49,870 nucleotides of DNA from Chloroflexota bacterium (GTDB lineage: Bacteria > Chloroflexota > Dehalococcoidia > SZUA-161 > SpSt-899). The translations under genes were made by a program, and so were the position numbers. The DNA is taken from contig JABMQN010000016.1 of NCBI GenBank assembly GCA_013203045.1, positions 1-49,870 of the forward strand. The letters run 5' to 3'. Shown here one piece after another: positions 1-7,478 of the stretch. The stretch's first letter is position 1, and each line of letters starts with the position of its first letter. The notes beneath the pieces are model-generated. The model ran no database searches and was not told where the DNA came from. It saw nothing but the letters and a program-made list of their open reading frames with translations.

Positions 1-146
1 TGACGTAACTTAGCGCCGGTCTTGGGAGATTTCTGCTCCAGGGCCTCGACGAAACTCGGGGTAACGGAAAGAATAACCGCTTCCATTATGGAGCAGAAAA
101 ATGAAACGCCAAGCGCAAGAAGTAAATAGAAAATCAGCAAAAACAT
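1..146 (-). CDS. CNNM (DUF21) domain membrane protein, N-terminal fragment
   Basis: A gene runs off the left edge. Its ATG is at 146 (minus strand) and about 48 residues are visible. They form one hydrophobic segment followed by a stretch with EAVILSVTPSFVEAL and EQKSPKTGAKLR. This matches the start of the DUF21/CNNM transmembrane domain found in HlyC/CorC-type proteins, which are linked to divalent cation transport. The family normally continues with two more membrane helices, often CBS domains and a CorC_HlyC domain, none of which can be seen here. An extended -10 element lies about 115 bases upstream (261-269). No clear Shine-Dalgarno sequence precedes the ATG. Confidence 0.75.
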   Translation of the reverse strand, partial: MFLLIFYLLLALGVSFFCSIMEAVILSVTPSFVEALEQKSPKTGAKLR

Positions 147-260
147 GGTATATTGCAGACCTTAGTTAAGTCAACATCGTTCATCGATCTCAGGCTGACA
201 CTGGTACTGGCCTCAAGGTGATTGCATAAGAGTCTTTGCGGTACCCCAATTTTGCATTAC

Positions 261-269
261 ATTATAGCA
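261..269 (-). promoter_or_regulatory. Extended -10 promoter element for the CNNM gene
   Basis: On the minus strand the sequence TGCTATAAT gives a consensus -10 hexamer with the upstream TG of an extended -10. No convincing -35 is present. It would give a leader of roughly 110 bases before the ATG at 146. Confidence 0.4.
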
Positions 270-293
270 GATAATTCCCATTTAGTGCTAATC

Positions 294-350
294 TCAGTCT
301 CTTTGCCTCGTGCCGCATTTTTTAAACTCCCAACAATTTATCGCGCTCAT
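294..350 (-). pseudogene. 18-residue remnant of a two-CW-type small protein
   Basis: The minus-strand ATG at 350 is preceded by a strong Shine-Dalgarno sequence (AAGGGGG, about 5 bases upstream). The product is only 18 residues, MSAINCWEFKKCGTRQRD. The NCWEFKKCG motif matches the start of small cysteine-rich proteins with a CW-E-x-x-K-C-G signature, which are usually several times longer. No other frame downstream restores the rest of the family, so it looks like a truncated copy rather than a frameshift. It could instead be a genuine micropeptide. The rest of 147-550 holds no gene that I can support. Confidence 0.35.
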
Positions 351-512
351 ACTTTCCCCCTTATTTGGCCGAGAAGTAAAGTGCCTTGTAGAAAAGTAAG
401 ACCTTTGGTGTAAGAGGGATAGCTTGAATTTTTCGTTGGGGTAAACACCACATTTTTCATGTATGGTATCACGCATAGCCCTGAGAAAATGATCTGTCTC
501 CGGCTTCGTAAG

Positions 513-541
513 TCGTCAGAGATGTTCCGGTTTGCTATAAT
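513..541 (+). promoter_or_regulatory. mazG promoter, probably leaderless
   Basis: A perfect -10 hexamer TATAAT (536-541) has TCGTCA (513-518; four of six consensus bases) 17 bases upstream. The predicted start site (about 548) is within a few bases of the mazG ATG at 551, and no Shine-Dalgarno sequence is present, so the transcript is likely leaderless. Confidence 0.55.
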
Positions 542-550
542 CACCATATT

Positions 551-1333
551 ATGGAAGAAGACCTGGGAACATTTGATGCTTTTTACAGCATTGTAGCCAA
601 ACTGCGTTCTCCTGATGGATGCCCCTGGGATCGCAAGCAAACCCATGAATCGCTTAAACCATATCTCATTGAAGAAGCCTATGAGACTCTTCAGACGCTT
701 GATGACGGGGATACGAACAAACTGTGCGAAGAGTTGGGCGACCTTCTGCTTCAGATTGGTCTGCATGCCCGGATTGCTGAGGAGTCAGGCGAATTCGAAA
801 TGGCTGATGTTTTGCGTCTTATAAATGAAAAGCTGATTCGAAGGCATCCGCACGTTTTCGGAAATGTTGAGGTTGCCGATGAAAATGAAGTGATGGTCAA
901 TTGGGAGGAAATTAAGCGCGCTGAAGGGAAGATTGAGAAATCGCTTCTGGAAGGAATTCCCCATAACATTCCTTCCCTGGCTTACAGTCAGATAATTCAG
1001 CAGCGTGCTGCCCGTGTTGGATTTGACTGGAATGAAATCGATGGTGTGATGGACAAAGTGAGCGAGGAACTGGAAGAGATAAAAAACGCTGAGAATCATC
1101 AACAGAAAGTATGCGAGTTTGGCGACTTGATCTTCGCGCTCTCGAATGCCGCTCGGTGGATGGATATAGAACTGGAAAGTGCTCTGCGGCAGGCTAACGA
1201 ACGTTTCAGGGAGCGTTTCATGTATATGGAGGAGACAAGTAATAAACGCGGTATTTCGATGAACGGACTCTCCATTGAGGAACTTGATATATTGTGGGAA
1301 GAGGCCAAGCGACAGACTGAAAGAGGGAATTAA
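551..1333 (+). CDS. mazG: Nucleoside triphosphate pyrophosphohydrolase MazG
   Basis: At 260 residues it has the usual bacterial MazG length. MazG hydrolyses (d)NTPs to the monophosphate and pyrophosphate, cleaning the nucleotide pool. The N-terminal MazG fold is clear: LRSPDGCPWDRKQTH, then the metal-binding acidic helices EEAYE and EELGDLLLQI. A second, more divergent repeat follows (EELEEI, then FGDLIFALSNAARW). The ATG has no ribosome binding site but lies 9 bases after a TATAAT box. The stop codon is one base before the next gene, so mazG probably heads a small operon with the PPC-domain gene and the transglutaminase-like gene. Confidence 0.93.
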   Translation: MEEDLGTFDAFYSIVAKLRSPDGCPWDRKQTHESLKPYLIEEAYETLQTLDDGDTNKLCEELGDLLLQIGLHARIAEESGEFEMADVLRLINEKLIRRHPHVFGNVEVADENEVMVNWEEIKRAEGKIEKSLLEGIPHNIPSLAYSQIIQQRAARVGFDWNEIDGVMDKVSEELEEIKNAENHQQKVCEFGDLIFALSNAARWMDIELESALRQANERFRERFMYMEETSNKRGISMNGLSIEELDILWEEAKRQTERGN

Positions 1334-1334
1334 T

Positions 1335-1742
1335 ATGTTCAAAAAGGTCCATGTCTTTCGTGTCAAACCAGAACAGGAAGTAATAGGAGAGGTCGGTAAC
1401 TATTGCCGACAGTCCGGTATTAGCTCTGGCGTGGTGATCGGGCTTATAGGGTCGGTTGAAAGTGCTAAACTCAATTTTCTCAAGGAATTACCGGGGAAGT
1501 ATGAAACAGAAACTTATGACGGACCTCTGGAGATAGTATGTGCGCAGGGTTCCATTGCACTAAAAGAGGACGAACTTATCGTGCACATTCACATTCAACT
1601 TTCCTCTCAGGGGTTTTCTCGTGGTGGGCATCTGGTGGAAGCGCAAGTGTTCTCCACTGCGGAAGTAGTCATCGGAGAGCTGGATTATCAACTCCACCGA
1701 TACACGGATGAATATACTGGCCTGAACGAACTACAGTCCTGA
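1335..1742 (+). CDS. PPC/DUF296 domain DNA-binding-like protein
   Basis: The protein is 135 residues from the ATG at 1335, which follows GAGGGAAT and lies just after the mazG stop. It covers a single PPC (DUF296) domain: strands near FKKVHVFRVKPEQE, a GVVIGLIGSVESA turn, then HIHIQLSSQ and GGHLVEAQVFSTAEVVIGEL. The domain occurs alone in many bacteria and archaea and fused to AT-hooks in plants. The bacterial versions are mostly of unknown function, and conserved histidines suggest metal binding. I can support the fold but not a specific role. It is probably cotranscribed with mazG. Confidence 0.75.
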   Translation: MFKKVHVFRVKPEQEVIGEVGNYCRQSGISSGVVIGLIGSVESAKLNFLKELPGKYETETYDGPLEIVCAQGSIALKEDELIVHIHIQLSSQGFSRGGHLVEAQVFSTAEVVIGELDYQLHRYTDEYTGLNELQS

Positions 1743-1763
1743 ACAAATAGAGGATTTTCACAA

Positions 1764-2360
1764 ATGCACTCAGTTGTTGATCAGTTGTTCCTTGAACTGA
1801 CTGAAGGGAAGACCGACCGAGAGGCGCGAATAAGTATTTTTGAGAAGATCAGAGATATTCCCTATGCTATAGTCCCCAGGCTAATCAGTGCCGAGAATTA
1901 CCTCGATATATTGAAGATAGGTAAGGGTTCATGTACTCCAAAACATCTTCTTTTAGCTGCACTTTATGAGAAACTCGGATTAACTGTTTTGTTAGCTGTA
2001 TATCCTTTCAAGTGGGCGGATGTTGAGATAGAGTTTCCCTCCCGTCTTAAAAAGCAGGCAGATTCCCTTCCCGATGACTATCACCTTGCCTGTAAAGTGG
2101 AAATTGGTGGGAAACTGGTGCTGGTTGATGCCACGGTTGATTTGCCTTTAAGGATTCTGGGATTGCCGGTGAATAGAGATTGGGATGGGGTAATCGATAT
2201 GCTAATGCCGGTCAATCCGTCCGGTGATGAACAGTTATTTCATCCCTCTGAAGCAGAGTATATAAATAATGTCTTTATTGATGAAGCTCATCTTGCGTTC
2301 TTTGATGAGCTTAATTATTGGCTTGTTGAGGTGAGGAAAACCCTCTCTTGCCCAGAATGA
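1764..2360 (+). CDS. Transglutaminase-like superfamily protein
   Basis: This protein has 198 residues, with the ATG about 10 bases after a GAGG motif. It shows the cysteine-His-Asp arrangement of the transglutaminase/arylamine-type thiol fold: Cys in GKGSCTPKHLLLAALYEKLG, His in DDYHLACKVEIGG, and Asp in LVLVDATVDLP. The order and spacing of the three motifs match the family. The substrate is unknown; members act as proteases, amidases or cross-linkers. There is no signal peptide, so it should be cytoplasmic. It lies 21 bases after the PPC gene in the same direction. Confidence 0.6.
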   Translation: MHSVVDQLFLELTEGKTDREARISIFEKIRDIPYAIVPRLISAENYLDILKIGKGSCTPKHLLLAALYEKLGLTVLLAVYPFKWADVEIEFPSRLKKQADSLPDDYHLACKVEIGGKLVLVDATVDLPLRILGLPVNRDWDGVIDMLMPVNPSGDEQLFHPSEAEYINNVFIDEAHLAFFDELNYWLVEVRKTLSCPE

Positions 2361-2478
2361 GCCTGCTTATTACCACTGTCTAGCAAAGGTCCTCTAATAC
2401 TTCGTACACTATTTTGTTACCCGATCGTTGCTGAATGATTTGGGTGTTACCCCCACGATAACTTGTATGTCTTCATAA

Positions 2479-2507
2479 TTGAGCAAGGCTAAACGAGAGG
2501 TTATCCT
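2479..2507 (+). promoter_or_regulatory. Candidate promoter for the phosphofructokinase operon
   Basis: TTGAGC (2479-2484) and TATCCT (2502-2507) are separated by 17 bases, a reasonable sigma-70-type pair in the 211-base gap before the phosphofructokinase gene. Predicted leader is about 60 bases and includes the hairpin at 2545-2561. Confidence 0.35.
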
Positions 2508-2544
2508 AGGCCTATAGACTTGGGGAAAGTCCGGTCTTATATTG

Positions 2545-2561
2545 CCCAATTACTGATTGGG
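2545..2561 (+). promoter_or_regulatory. Hairpin overlapping the pfk ribosome binding region
   Basis: CCCAAT (2545-2550) pairs with ATTGGG (2556-2561) across a five-base loop. The G-rich right arm runs into GGGGG, the only plausible Shine-Dalgarno region for the ATG at 2572. Pairing could therefore limit ribosome access. No ligand-binding motif is recognisable. Confidence 0.3.
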
Positions 2562-2571
2562 GGTTTATTGA

Positions 2572-3564
2572 ATGGGAACGACTAAAGGAAAAAAGTATAA
2601 AAAAATAGCGGTCCTTACCAGTGGTGGAGATGCCCCCGGTATGAATGCCTGTATCCGTGCCGTGACGCGAGGTGCCATGGACCGGGGTGCCGAAGTGCTG
2701 GGAATTAAGCGTGGCTATACAGGTCTTTTTACCAAGAATTTTATAGAACTGAATAGCCGTACGGTGGCGAATACTATCCAGCGGGGCGGCACTATTCTGG
2801 AGAGTTCCCGATGCGAAGAGATGAGGACGCCAGAGGGTCGGAAAATAGCGGCCGGTATATTGCAGGACCTGGGGGTTGATGGCTTGGTTGTTATCGGGGG
2901 AAATGGTTCCTATCGCGGAGCAGCAGCGTTATCAAAGGAAACAAAAACAAGGGTTGTAGGTATTCCCGGGACTATCGATAACGATATTTATGGAACTGAT
3001 TATACTGTTGGCTTTGATACTGCTATTAATACTGCTCTTGAGGCCATTGATCGTATACGAGATACAGCAGATGCTTTCGAGAGAGTTTTCTTTATTGAGG
3101 TAATGGGGAGGAAATCCGGATTTATAGCGCTGGAAGTTGGGATTGCTGGCGGGGCGGAAGAAATACTGATCCCGGAGATCCATATCGAACCGGAACAATT
3201 AGCCATGACTTTGAAACAAAGCTTTGACAAAGGCAAGAGGAGCAGTATTGTGGTCATCGCTGAGGGCAATGAATCGGGCCACACTATTCAAATCGCCCAA
3301 TATATTCAATACCGGCTTAACCTGGACTGCCGGGTCTGCGTGCTAGGGCATTTGCAACGAGGCGGCACACCAACAGCCAGAGACCGAGTGTTGGGCAGCA
3401 GGCTTGGTACGGCGGCTGTAGAGGGTTTGTTTAACGGAAAAAACGGACATGCTGTGGGTGAAGTAGGTGGAGAGATAGTATTCACTTCATTGATTGAATC
3501 GGCGGAAAACACAAAATCACTGGACGTTCTCTCACTGGATGCAAAAAGGGTGCTATCGCTCTAG
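2572..3564 (+). CDS. pfkA: 6-phosphofructokinase
   Basis: At 330 residues it matches the compact PfkA family, which phosphorylates fructose 6-phosphate to the 1,6-bisphosphate. Visible motifs are TSGGDAPGMNACIRA at the N-terminus, the catalytic PGTIDND loop, the MGRKSG substrate motif and LGHLQRGGTPTARDR. The nucleotide loop reads GGNGS with Asn at residue 111, where E. coli PfkA has Asp103. The following Gly is the residue typical of ATP rather than pyrophosphate use. The gene is 43 bases before a LacD-type aldolase that would cleave its product, so the pair forms a short glycolytic or gluconeogenic operon. Confidence 0.92.
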   Translation: MGTTKGKKYKKIAVLTSGGDAPGMNACIRAVTRGAMDRGAEVLGIKRGYTGLFTKNFIELNSRTVANTIQRGGTILESSRCEEMRTPEGRKIAAGILQDLGVDGLVVIGGNGSYRGAAALSKETKTRVVGIPGTIDNDIYGTDYTVGFDTAINTALEAIDRIRDTADAFERVFFIEVMGRKSGFIALEVGIAGGAEEILIPEIHIEPEQLAMTLKQSFDKGKRSSIVVIAEGNESGHTIQIAQYIQYRLNLDCRVCVLGHLQRGGTPTARDRVLGSRLGTAAVEGLFNGKNGHAVGEVGGEIVFTSLIESAENTKSLDVLSLDAKRVLSL

Positions 3565-3607
3565 AAGATTATATGAAGGATTGGATGACATAAGCGGGAG
3601 AAGATAA

Positions 3608-4657
3608 ATGATGAGAGATCTCACGATAGGCAAAACGCGAGGATTACAGCAGCTTTCAAATTCTAATGGGATTTTTACTATTTGCTCTCTTGACCATCGA
3701 AGATCACTGAGAAAGATGATGGGCAATGGAAATGCCTGGAATATTACTTATGAAACAATGGTAGATTTTAAACTCGATTTGTGTGAAGCACTGGCATCGC
3801 ATTCAAGCGGCGTTTTGCTTGATCCGATTTATGGTGCCAGCCAGGCAATTGCTGCCAATGTGATTCCTGGCGAAACTGGTCTTATGATGAGTTTGGAAAC
3901 TCCCGATAGTGATGTTTACGGTAATGATGGAAATAATGCTGAGGAACTTGTTGACTGGACTATTGACAAAGTGAAGACTATCGGTGCATCGGGGGTGAAA
4001 TTTCCCTTATACTACCGACCTGACCTGCCCAATATTGCTTCGGATCAATTGAATACCGTAACCAGATCTGCCTATGAATGTAAGAAGGCTGACCTTGCCC
4101 TGTTCCTTGGTCCCAAGAATTACATTGTGAAAGAACTGGAAAGAGATAATTGGGAATATGCCCGTAAGAAACCGGACCTTGCCATAGATACAGTTCATCA
4201 ACTTTCCAAGCTGCCCATCGATGTGCTTAAGGTTGAGTTCCCTGTAGAAATGGCCTATGAACAAGATGGGAATCGGATGCTTGATATTTGTCAGCAGTTA
4301 AATGCAGCGTCGTCGGTTCCCTGGGTACTGCTTAGTGGTGGAGTTAGTTTTGAAATATTTTGCCAGCAGTTGGAGATAGCCTGCAAGGCAGGAGCTTCAG
4401 GATTCCTAGCAGGACGTGCTCTATGGCAGGAAGCGGCAAATATGCCTAATCGTGACAGGTTCAAATTCCTGGAGAAAGTTGCTGTGGATAGAATGAAACA
4501 ACTTTCAGAGATGGCTAATACTTATGCGAAGCCATGGTACAGTAAGTTTGAGACGTGCAATAACTACCTTTACCCAGATCTCAGTATGGAGTGGGAACAG
4601 GATTGTCAGTCTCAGGAATCGATCACGACCAGGCAAACCCCGATGCTACATAATTGA
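3608..4657 (+). CDS. Tagatose-1,6-bisphosphate aldolase-like (LacD family) class I aldolase
   Basis: The protein is 349 residues, with the start after GGGAGAAG. It resembles LacD-type class I aldolases: an N-terminal ICSLDHRRSLRKMMG stretch, a central VKFPLYYRP strand, a probable Schiff-base lysine in IDVLKVEFPVE, and a C-terminal phosphate-binding GGVSFEIFCQQL followed by GASGFLAGRALWQEA. LacD enzymes cleave tagatose or fructose 1,6-bisphosphate to triose phosphates. Coming directly after phosphofructokinase, it may serve as the organism's fructose-bisphosphate aldolase. The last ~20 residues are polar and probably disordered. Confidence 0.75.
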   Translation: MMRDLTIGKTRGLQQLSNSNGIFTICSLDHRRSLRKMMGNGNAWNITYETMVDFKLDLCEALASHSSGVLLDPIYGASQAIAANVIPGETGLMMSLETPDSDVYGNDGNNAEELVDWTIDKVKTIGASGVKFPLYYRPDLPNIASDQLNTVTRSAYECKKADLALFLGPKNYIVKELERDNWEYARKKPDLAIDTVHQLSKLPIDVLKVEFPVEMAYEQDGNRMLDICQQLNAASSVPWVLLSGGVSFEIFCQQLEIACKAGASGFLAGRALWQEAANMPNRDRFKFLEKVAVDRMKQLSEMANTYAKPWYSKFETCNNYLYPDLSMEWEQDCQSQESITTRQTPMLHN

Positions 4658-4667
4658 ATTTGGACAT

Positions 4668-4802
4668 TAGTGTTGTGTCAATCATGATTTGACGCCTTGT
4701 CATTCTGAGGGAGTCCGACCAGGGCGACCGAAGAATCTCCCCGGTTGACAGTGAGATTCTTCGCTTTGCTCAGAATGACATTTCAAATGTGACATGACAC
4801 TA
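4668..4802. repeat. Palindromic MITE-like repeat between convergent genes
   Basis: Nested inverted repeats: outer TAGTGT (4668-4673) with ACACTA (4797-4802), and inner GTCATTCTGAG (4699-4709) with CTCAGAATGAC (4769-4779), plus GAAGAATCTC against GAGATTCTTC inside. A relative is at 14828-14903. The right end overlaps the TAG stop codon of rtcB (4800-4802). It probably also works as a two-way terminator. Confidence 0.7.
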
Positions 4803-6281
4803 GCCTTTTATGACCCCGATCGGTCTGGCTTTTAAAACCTTGCGTGATATCCCGGCTCCATCAGCCACATTGACCACTTCTGCTACATCTTTGTATGCTG
4901 CGGAAGCCTCCTCTACCAGAGATGCTCTGTTTGCCACTTTAAACACTATTCCCTTTGCATGAAGTTTATCGGTGATATCGGAAGCAGAGAATTCCCTTTT
5001 GGCTGCAGAACGGCTTCTAATTCTTCCCGCACCGTGACAGGTAGAACCGAAAGTCTCCTCCATAGCGCACTCCGTTCCCACCGCTACGTAAGAATAACGG
5101 CCCATATCGCCCGGGATGAGTACCGGCTGGCCGATACCTTTGTAAGCATTTGGCACATCCGTATGACCGGCAGGAAAGGCCCGTGTCGCCCCTTTGCGAT
5201 GCACGCATACGGATAGCTTCTTGCCGTCCACTTTGTGTTCTTCTATCTTGGCAATATTGTGAGCAACATCGTAGATGAGCCGCAGGCCAAGTTCCCGGGG
5301 ACTCTGGCCGAAGATGTTGGATAGCGTTTGCCTGGTCCAATGTGTGATGCACTGGCGGTTTGCCCAGGCGTAGTTCGCGGCGCAAGCCATAGCTGCCAGA
5401 TATGCCTGTCCTTCCGGGGAGCGAACGGGGGCGCAAGCGAGTTGACGATCAGGCAATTCGATATCGTATTTTTTTACAGCCATGCCCATGGTTTTAAGGT
5501 AATCATCGCAGACCTGATAGCCGAATCCTCGCGATCCGGTATGAATAAGAATTAGTATTTGGCCTGTTTGTTCTACACCAAAAGCTCTGGCCGCTGCTTG
5601 TTCGTAAATCTCGTCTACTACCTGAATTTCTAAAAAGTGGTTTCCGGAACCGAGCGTACCCAACTGGGGAAGACCACGCTTTTTAGCTTTTTCACTAACT
5701 TGCTCCGGATCCGCACCTTTCAGGCAGCCATTATCTTCGATAAAGTCAAGGTCTTCCTTATCCCCGAACCCTTCCTCAACTGCCCATCTGGCACCGTTAC
5801 GCAGGACTTTATTTAATTGATTGCCTTTGAGTCTGATTCTCCCTTCAGAACCAACTCCTGAGGGGATGTTTACAAACAACTGTGCGATTATATCTTCTAT
5901 TTTGGGTTTAATGTCCTTTTCAGTCAGATTCGAAGCTACAAGCCGAACACCGCAGTTGATATCAAATCCAACACCGCCGGGTGAAACTACTCCATCACTG
6001 ACTCTGGTAGCGGCAACTCCTCCAATGGGGAATCCGTAACCCCAGTGGATATCCGGCATGGCCATTGATTTGCCGATAATCCCTGGCAGAAAAGCAACAT
6101 TGGCAACTTGTTCTGGCGACTTATCTTCACCAATTTGATTGAGCATGTTTTCGTCAGCGTATATTAGTCCGGGCACTCGCATACCGGGCTTAAAATCCAT
6201 ATCGATTTCCCAACGGAAATTATCGATTCTTTTAAGTGAATCGTTCCAGCGTGAGGTCATTTGAGGGTTACCTTCAGACAT
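4800..6281 (-). CDS. rtcB: RNA-splicing ligase RtcB
   Basis: At 493 residues it is a typical RtcB, the GTP- and Mn-dependent ligase that joins RNA 2',3'-cyclic phosphate (or 3'-phosphate) ends to 5'-OH ends. Signature motifs are all present: GGVGFDINCGVR, GSGNHFLE, HTGSRGFGYQ, DVAHNIAKIEEH, and VHRKGATRAFPAGH with the histidine that carries GMP. The start overlaps the end of the archease gene by 8 bases, so the two are translationally coupled. An alternative start is the Met eight codons in. The TAG stop codon lies at the edge of a palindromic repeat. Confidence 0.96.
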   Translation of the reverse strand: MSEGNPQMTSRWNDSLKRIDNFRWEIDMDFKPGMRVPGLIYADENMLNQIGEDKSPEQVANVAFLPGIIGKSMAMPDIHWGYGFPIGGVAATRVSDGVVSPGGVGFDINCGVRLVASNLTEKDIKPKIEDIIAQLFVNIPSGVGSEGRIRLKGNQLNKVLRNGARWAVEEGFGDKEDLDFIEDNGCLKGADPEQVSEKAKKRGLPQLGTLGSGNHFLEIQVVDEIYEQAAARAFGVEQTGQILILIHTGSRGFGYQVCDDYLKTMGMAVKKYDIELPDRQLACAPVRSPEGQAYLAAMACAANYAWANRQCITHWTRQTLSNIFGQSPRELGLRLIYDVAHNIAKIEEHKVDGKKLSVCVHRKGATRAFPAGHTDVPNAYKGIGQPVLIPGDMGRYSYVAVGTECAMEETFGSTCHGAGRIRSRSAAKREFSASDITDKLHAKGIVFKVANRASLVEEASAAYKDVAEVVNVADGAGISRKVLKARPIGVIKG

Positions 6282-6687
6282 CCAGGATTATGTGCGCTCT
6301 GAATCCGTCTTCTTCTCTGAGTTTGAGCATGTGGTAGGTAGCGGCTTTGACTTGTGTTTTGAGGTTGTGGCGAGCCGGGTCAACTTGTTCGCCGTAGACA
6401 ATGGCATTTAGCTGTTCCTTGCCCAGGTGGATTATCTCAAATCTGCTGAAGATGAGGTTTTCTGCATCGAAGAGATAAAGCAATTCATTGAGCCATGTAA
6501 CCAATAGCTCTTCCTGATCAGGAGCTTCGACGGTGATCTCCTGACTATCCACCTCCACTACCATGTCGAGATCAGCAATCAGGCTGAACATACCATGGGC
6601 GGCGTTTATGAATACGTCCCTGACGCTATCACCGCGAGCTATAATTCCTACATCAGCAGTATGATCGATGATCTCATATTCTATCAT
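6274..6687 (-). CDS. Archease, RtcB activator
   Basis: The protein has 137 residues. The N-terminus reads YEIIDHTADVGI, the archease signature with its metal-binding Asp, and the C-terminal half has HNLKTQVKAATYHML and ends in AHIILDV. Archease helps RtcB turn over by promoting formation of the RtcB-GMP intermediate. The operon with rtcB (8-base overlap) supports this. The ATG is 9 bases after an extended -10 element and has no Shine-Dalgarno sequence. Confidence 0.93.
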   Translation of the reverse strand: MIEYEIIDHTADVGIIARGDSVRDVFINAAHGMFSLIADLDMVVEVDSQEITVEAPDQEELLVTWLNELLYLFDAENLIFSRFEIIHLGKEQLNAIVYGEQVDPARHNLKTQVKAATYHMLKLREEDGFRAHIILDV

Positions 6688-6696
6688 GGCAGATGC

Positions 6697-6705
6697 ATTA
6701 TACCA
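6697..6705 (-). promoter_or_regulatory. Extended -10 promoter for archease-rtcB, leaderless
   Basis: On the minus strand TGGTATAAT carries a perfect -10 hexamer (6697-6702) with the extended TG. The hexamer ends 9 bases before the archease ATG at 6687, so the mRNA should begin within a few bases of the start codon. The same 31-base gap also holds the upstream region of the divergent Mut7-C gene. Confidence 0.5.
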
Positions 6706-6718
6706 GATAATTTAAAAA

Positions 6719-7228
6719 ATGAAAGAGGCCATTATTCGTGATATGATTGAATCTGTGAAATCGATATTTATCGCGGATGCCAATGTAGGCAAACTGGCCA
6801 AAAGGCTGAGGATGCTGGGATTCGATACGCTTTTTGTAAGTGGAATTGATGATAATGAACTGATACGAATAGCACTGAATGAGGGGAGAATTATTCTGAC
6901 AAAAGATAGGGGTATACTGCATCGCAGGATTGTTTCAATTGGAAAGGTACGGGCTCTTTTGATCGAGTCCGATAAGATAAGAGAACAGATCAGTCAGGTG
7001 GTCCGGACATTGGGTTTAGGCCCGGACTTCGATACATTTTCTCTCTGTATGGAATGCAATGAACCTCTAGAGCACAGGGAAAAAGAAGAAGTTCATGAGC
7101 TAGTGCCTCCATATGTGAGGAAAACCCAGGACCAGTACATGCAGTGTCCGCGTTGCGAGCGCATTTACTGGAGAGGAACGCATTGGGAAAAGATGTCTAA
7201 AGAGCTTGAGGGCCTATCTACTGGCTAA
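6719..7228 (+). CDS. Mut7-C RNase domain protein (PIN-like plus zinc ribbon)
   Basis: The protein is 169 residues. The N-terminal half has FIADANVGKLAKRLRMLGFD, GIDDNELIRIA and ILTKDRGIL, the acidic motifs of the PIN-like Mut7-C family. The C-terminal half has two cysteine pairs (CMECNE and CPRCERIYWRGTHW) forming a zinc ribbon. The family is predicted to be an RNase. It is divergent from archease-rtcB with only 31 bases between the starts, which fits an RNA-processing theme. A weak GATAAT seven bases before the ATG hints that this mRNA may also be leaderless. Confidence 0.85.
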   Translation: MKEAIIRDMIESVKSIFIADANVGKLAKRLRMLGFDTLFVSGIDDNELIRIALNEGRIILTKDRGILHRRIVSIGKVRALLIESDKIREQISQVVRTLGLGPDFDTFSLCMECNEPLEHREKEEVHELVPPYVRKTQDQYMQCPRCERIYWRGTHWEKMSKELEGLSTG

Positions 7229-7283
7229 CATACGTGATCAGGGCAATCGAATCTTGAATGTGTATAGGCTGGAAGATGGATAT

Positions 7284-7354
7284 GTCATTCCGGCCGCCGA
7301 GCCGGAATCCATTGCCCTTCTACCCCTCTGGATTCTGACTTTCGCCAGAATGAC
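7284..7354. repeat. Palindromic intergenic repeat (CATTCCGG type)
   Basis: Outer GTCATTC (7284-7290) pairs with GAATGAC (7348-7354); inner ATTCCGGC (7287-7294) pairs with GCCGGAAT (7301-7308). It fills the gap between the Mut7-C gene and NAD kinase. The open frame that crosses it has no family features and is not called as a gene. Confidence 0.65.
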
Positions 7355-7478
7355 ATGTTTGGATACCTTCATCTTACGCAAAGTCCCGGACGGTCAATTA
7401 GATGCGATTGCCCTGCATACGTCGGTGAGTGGTGTTCAGCAAACCTGGCTTTTGTGATAGAATCGAGTGAGTAATACG

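Noticed and set aside
347-766. Minus-strand 139-codon open frame upstream of and across mazG
   Set aside because: It lies largely antisense to mazG and has no family features; mazG is unambiguous.
7206-7457. Open frame of 83 codons between the Mut7-C and NAD kinase genes
   Set aside because: It overlaps the end of the Mut7-C gene, crosses a palindromic repeat, has no ribosome site and resembles no family.
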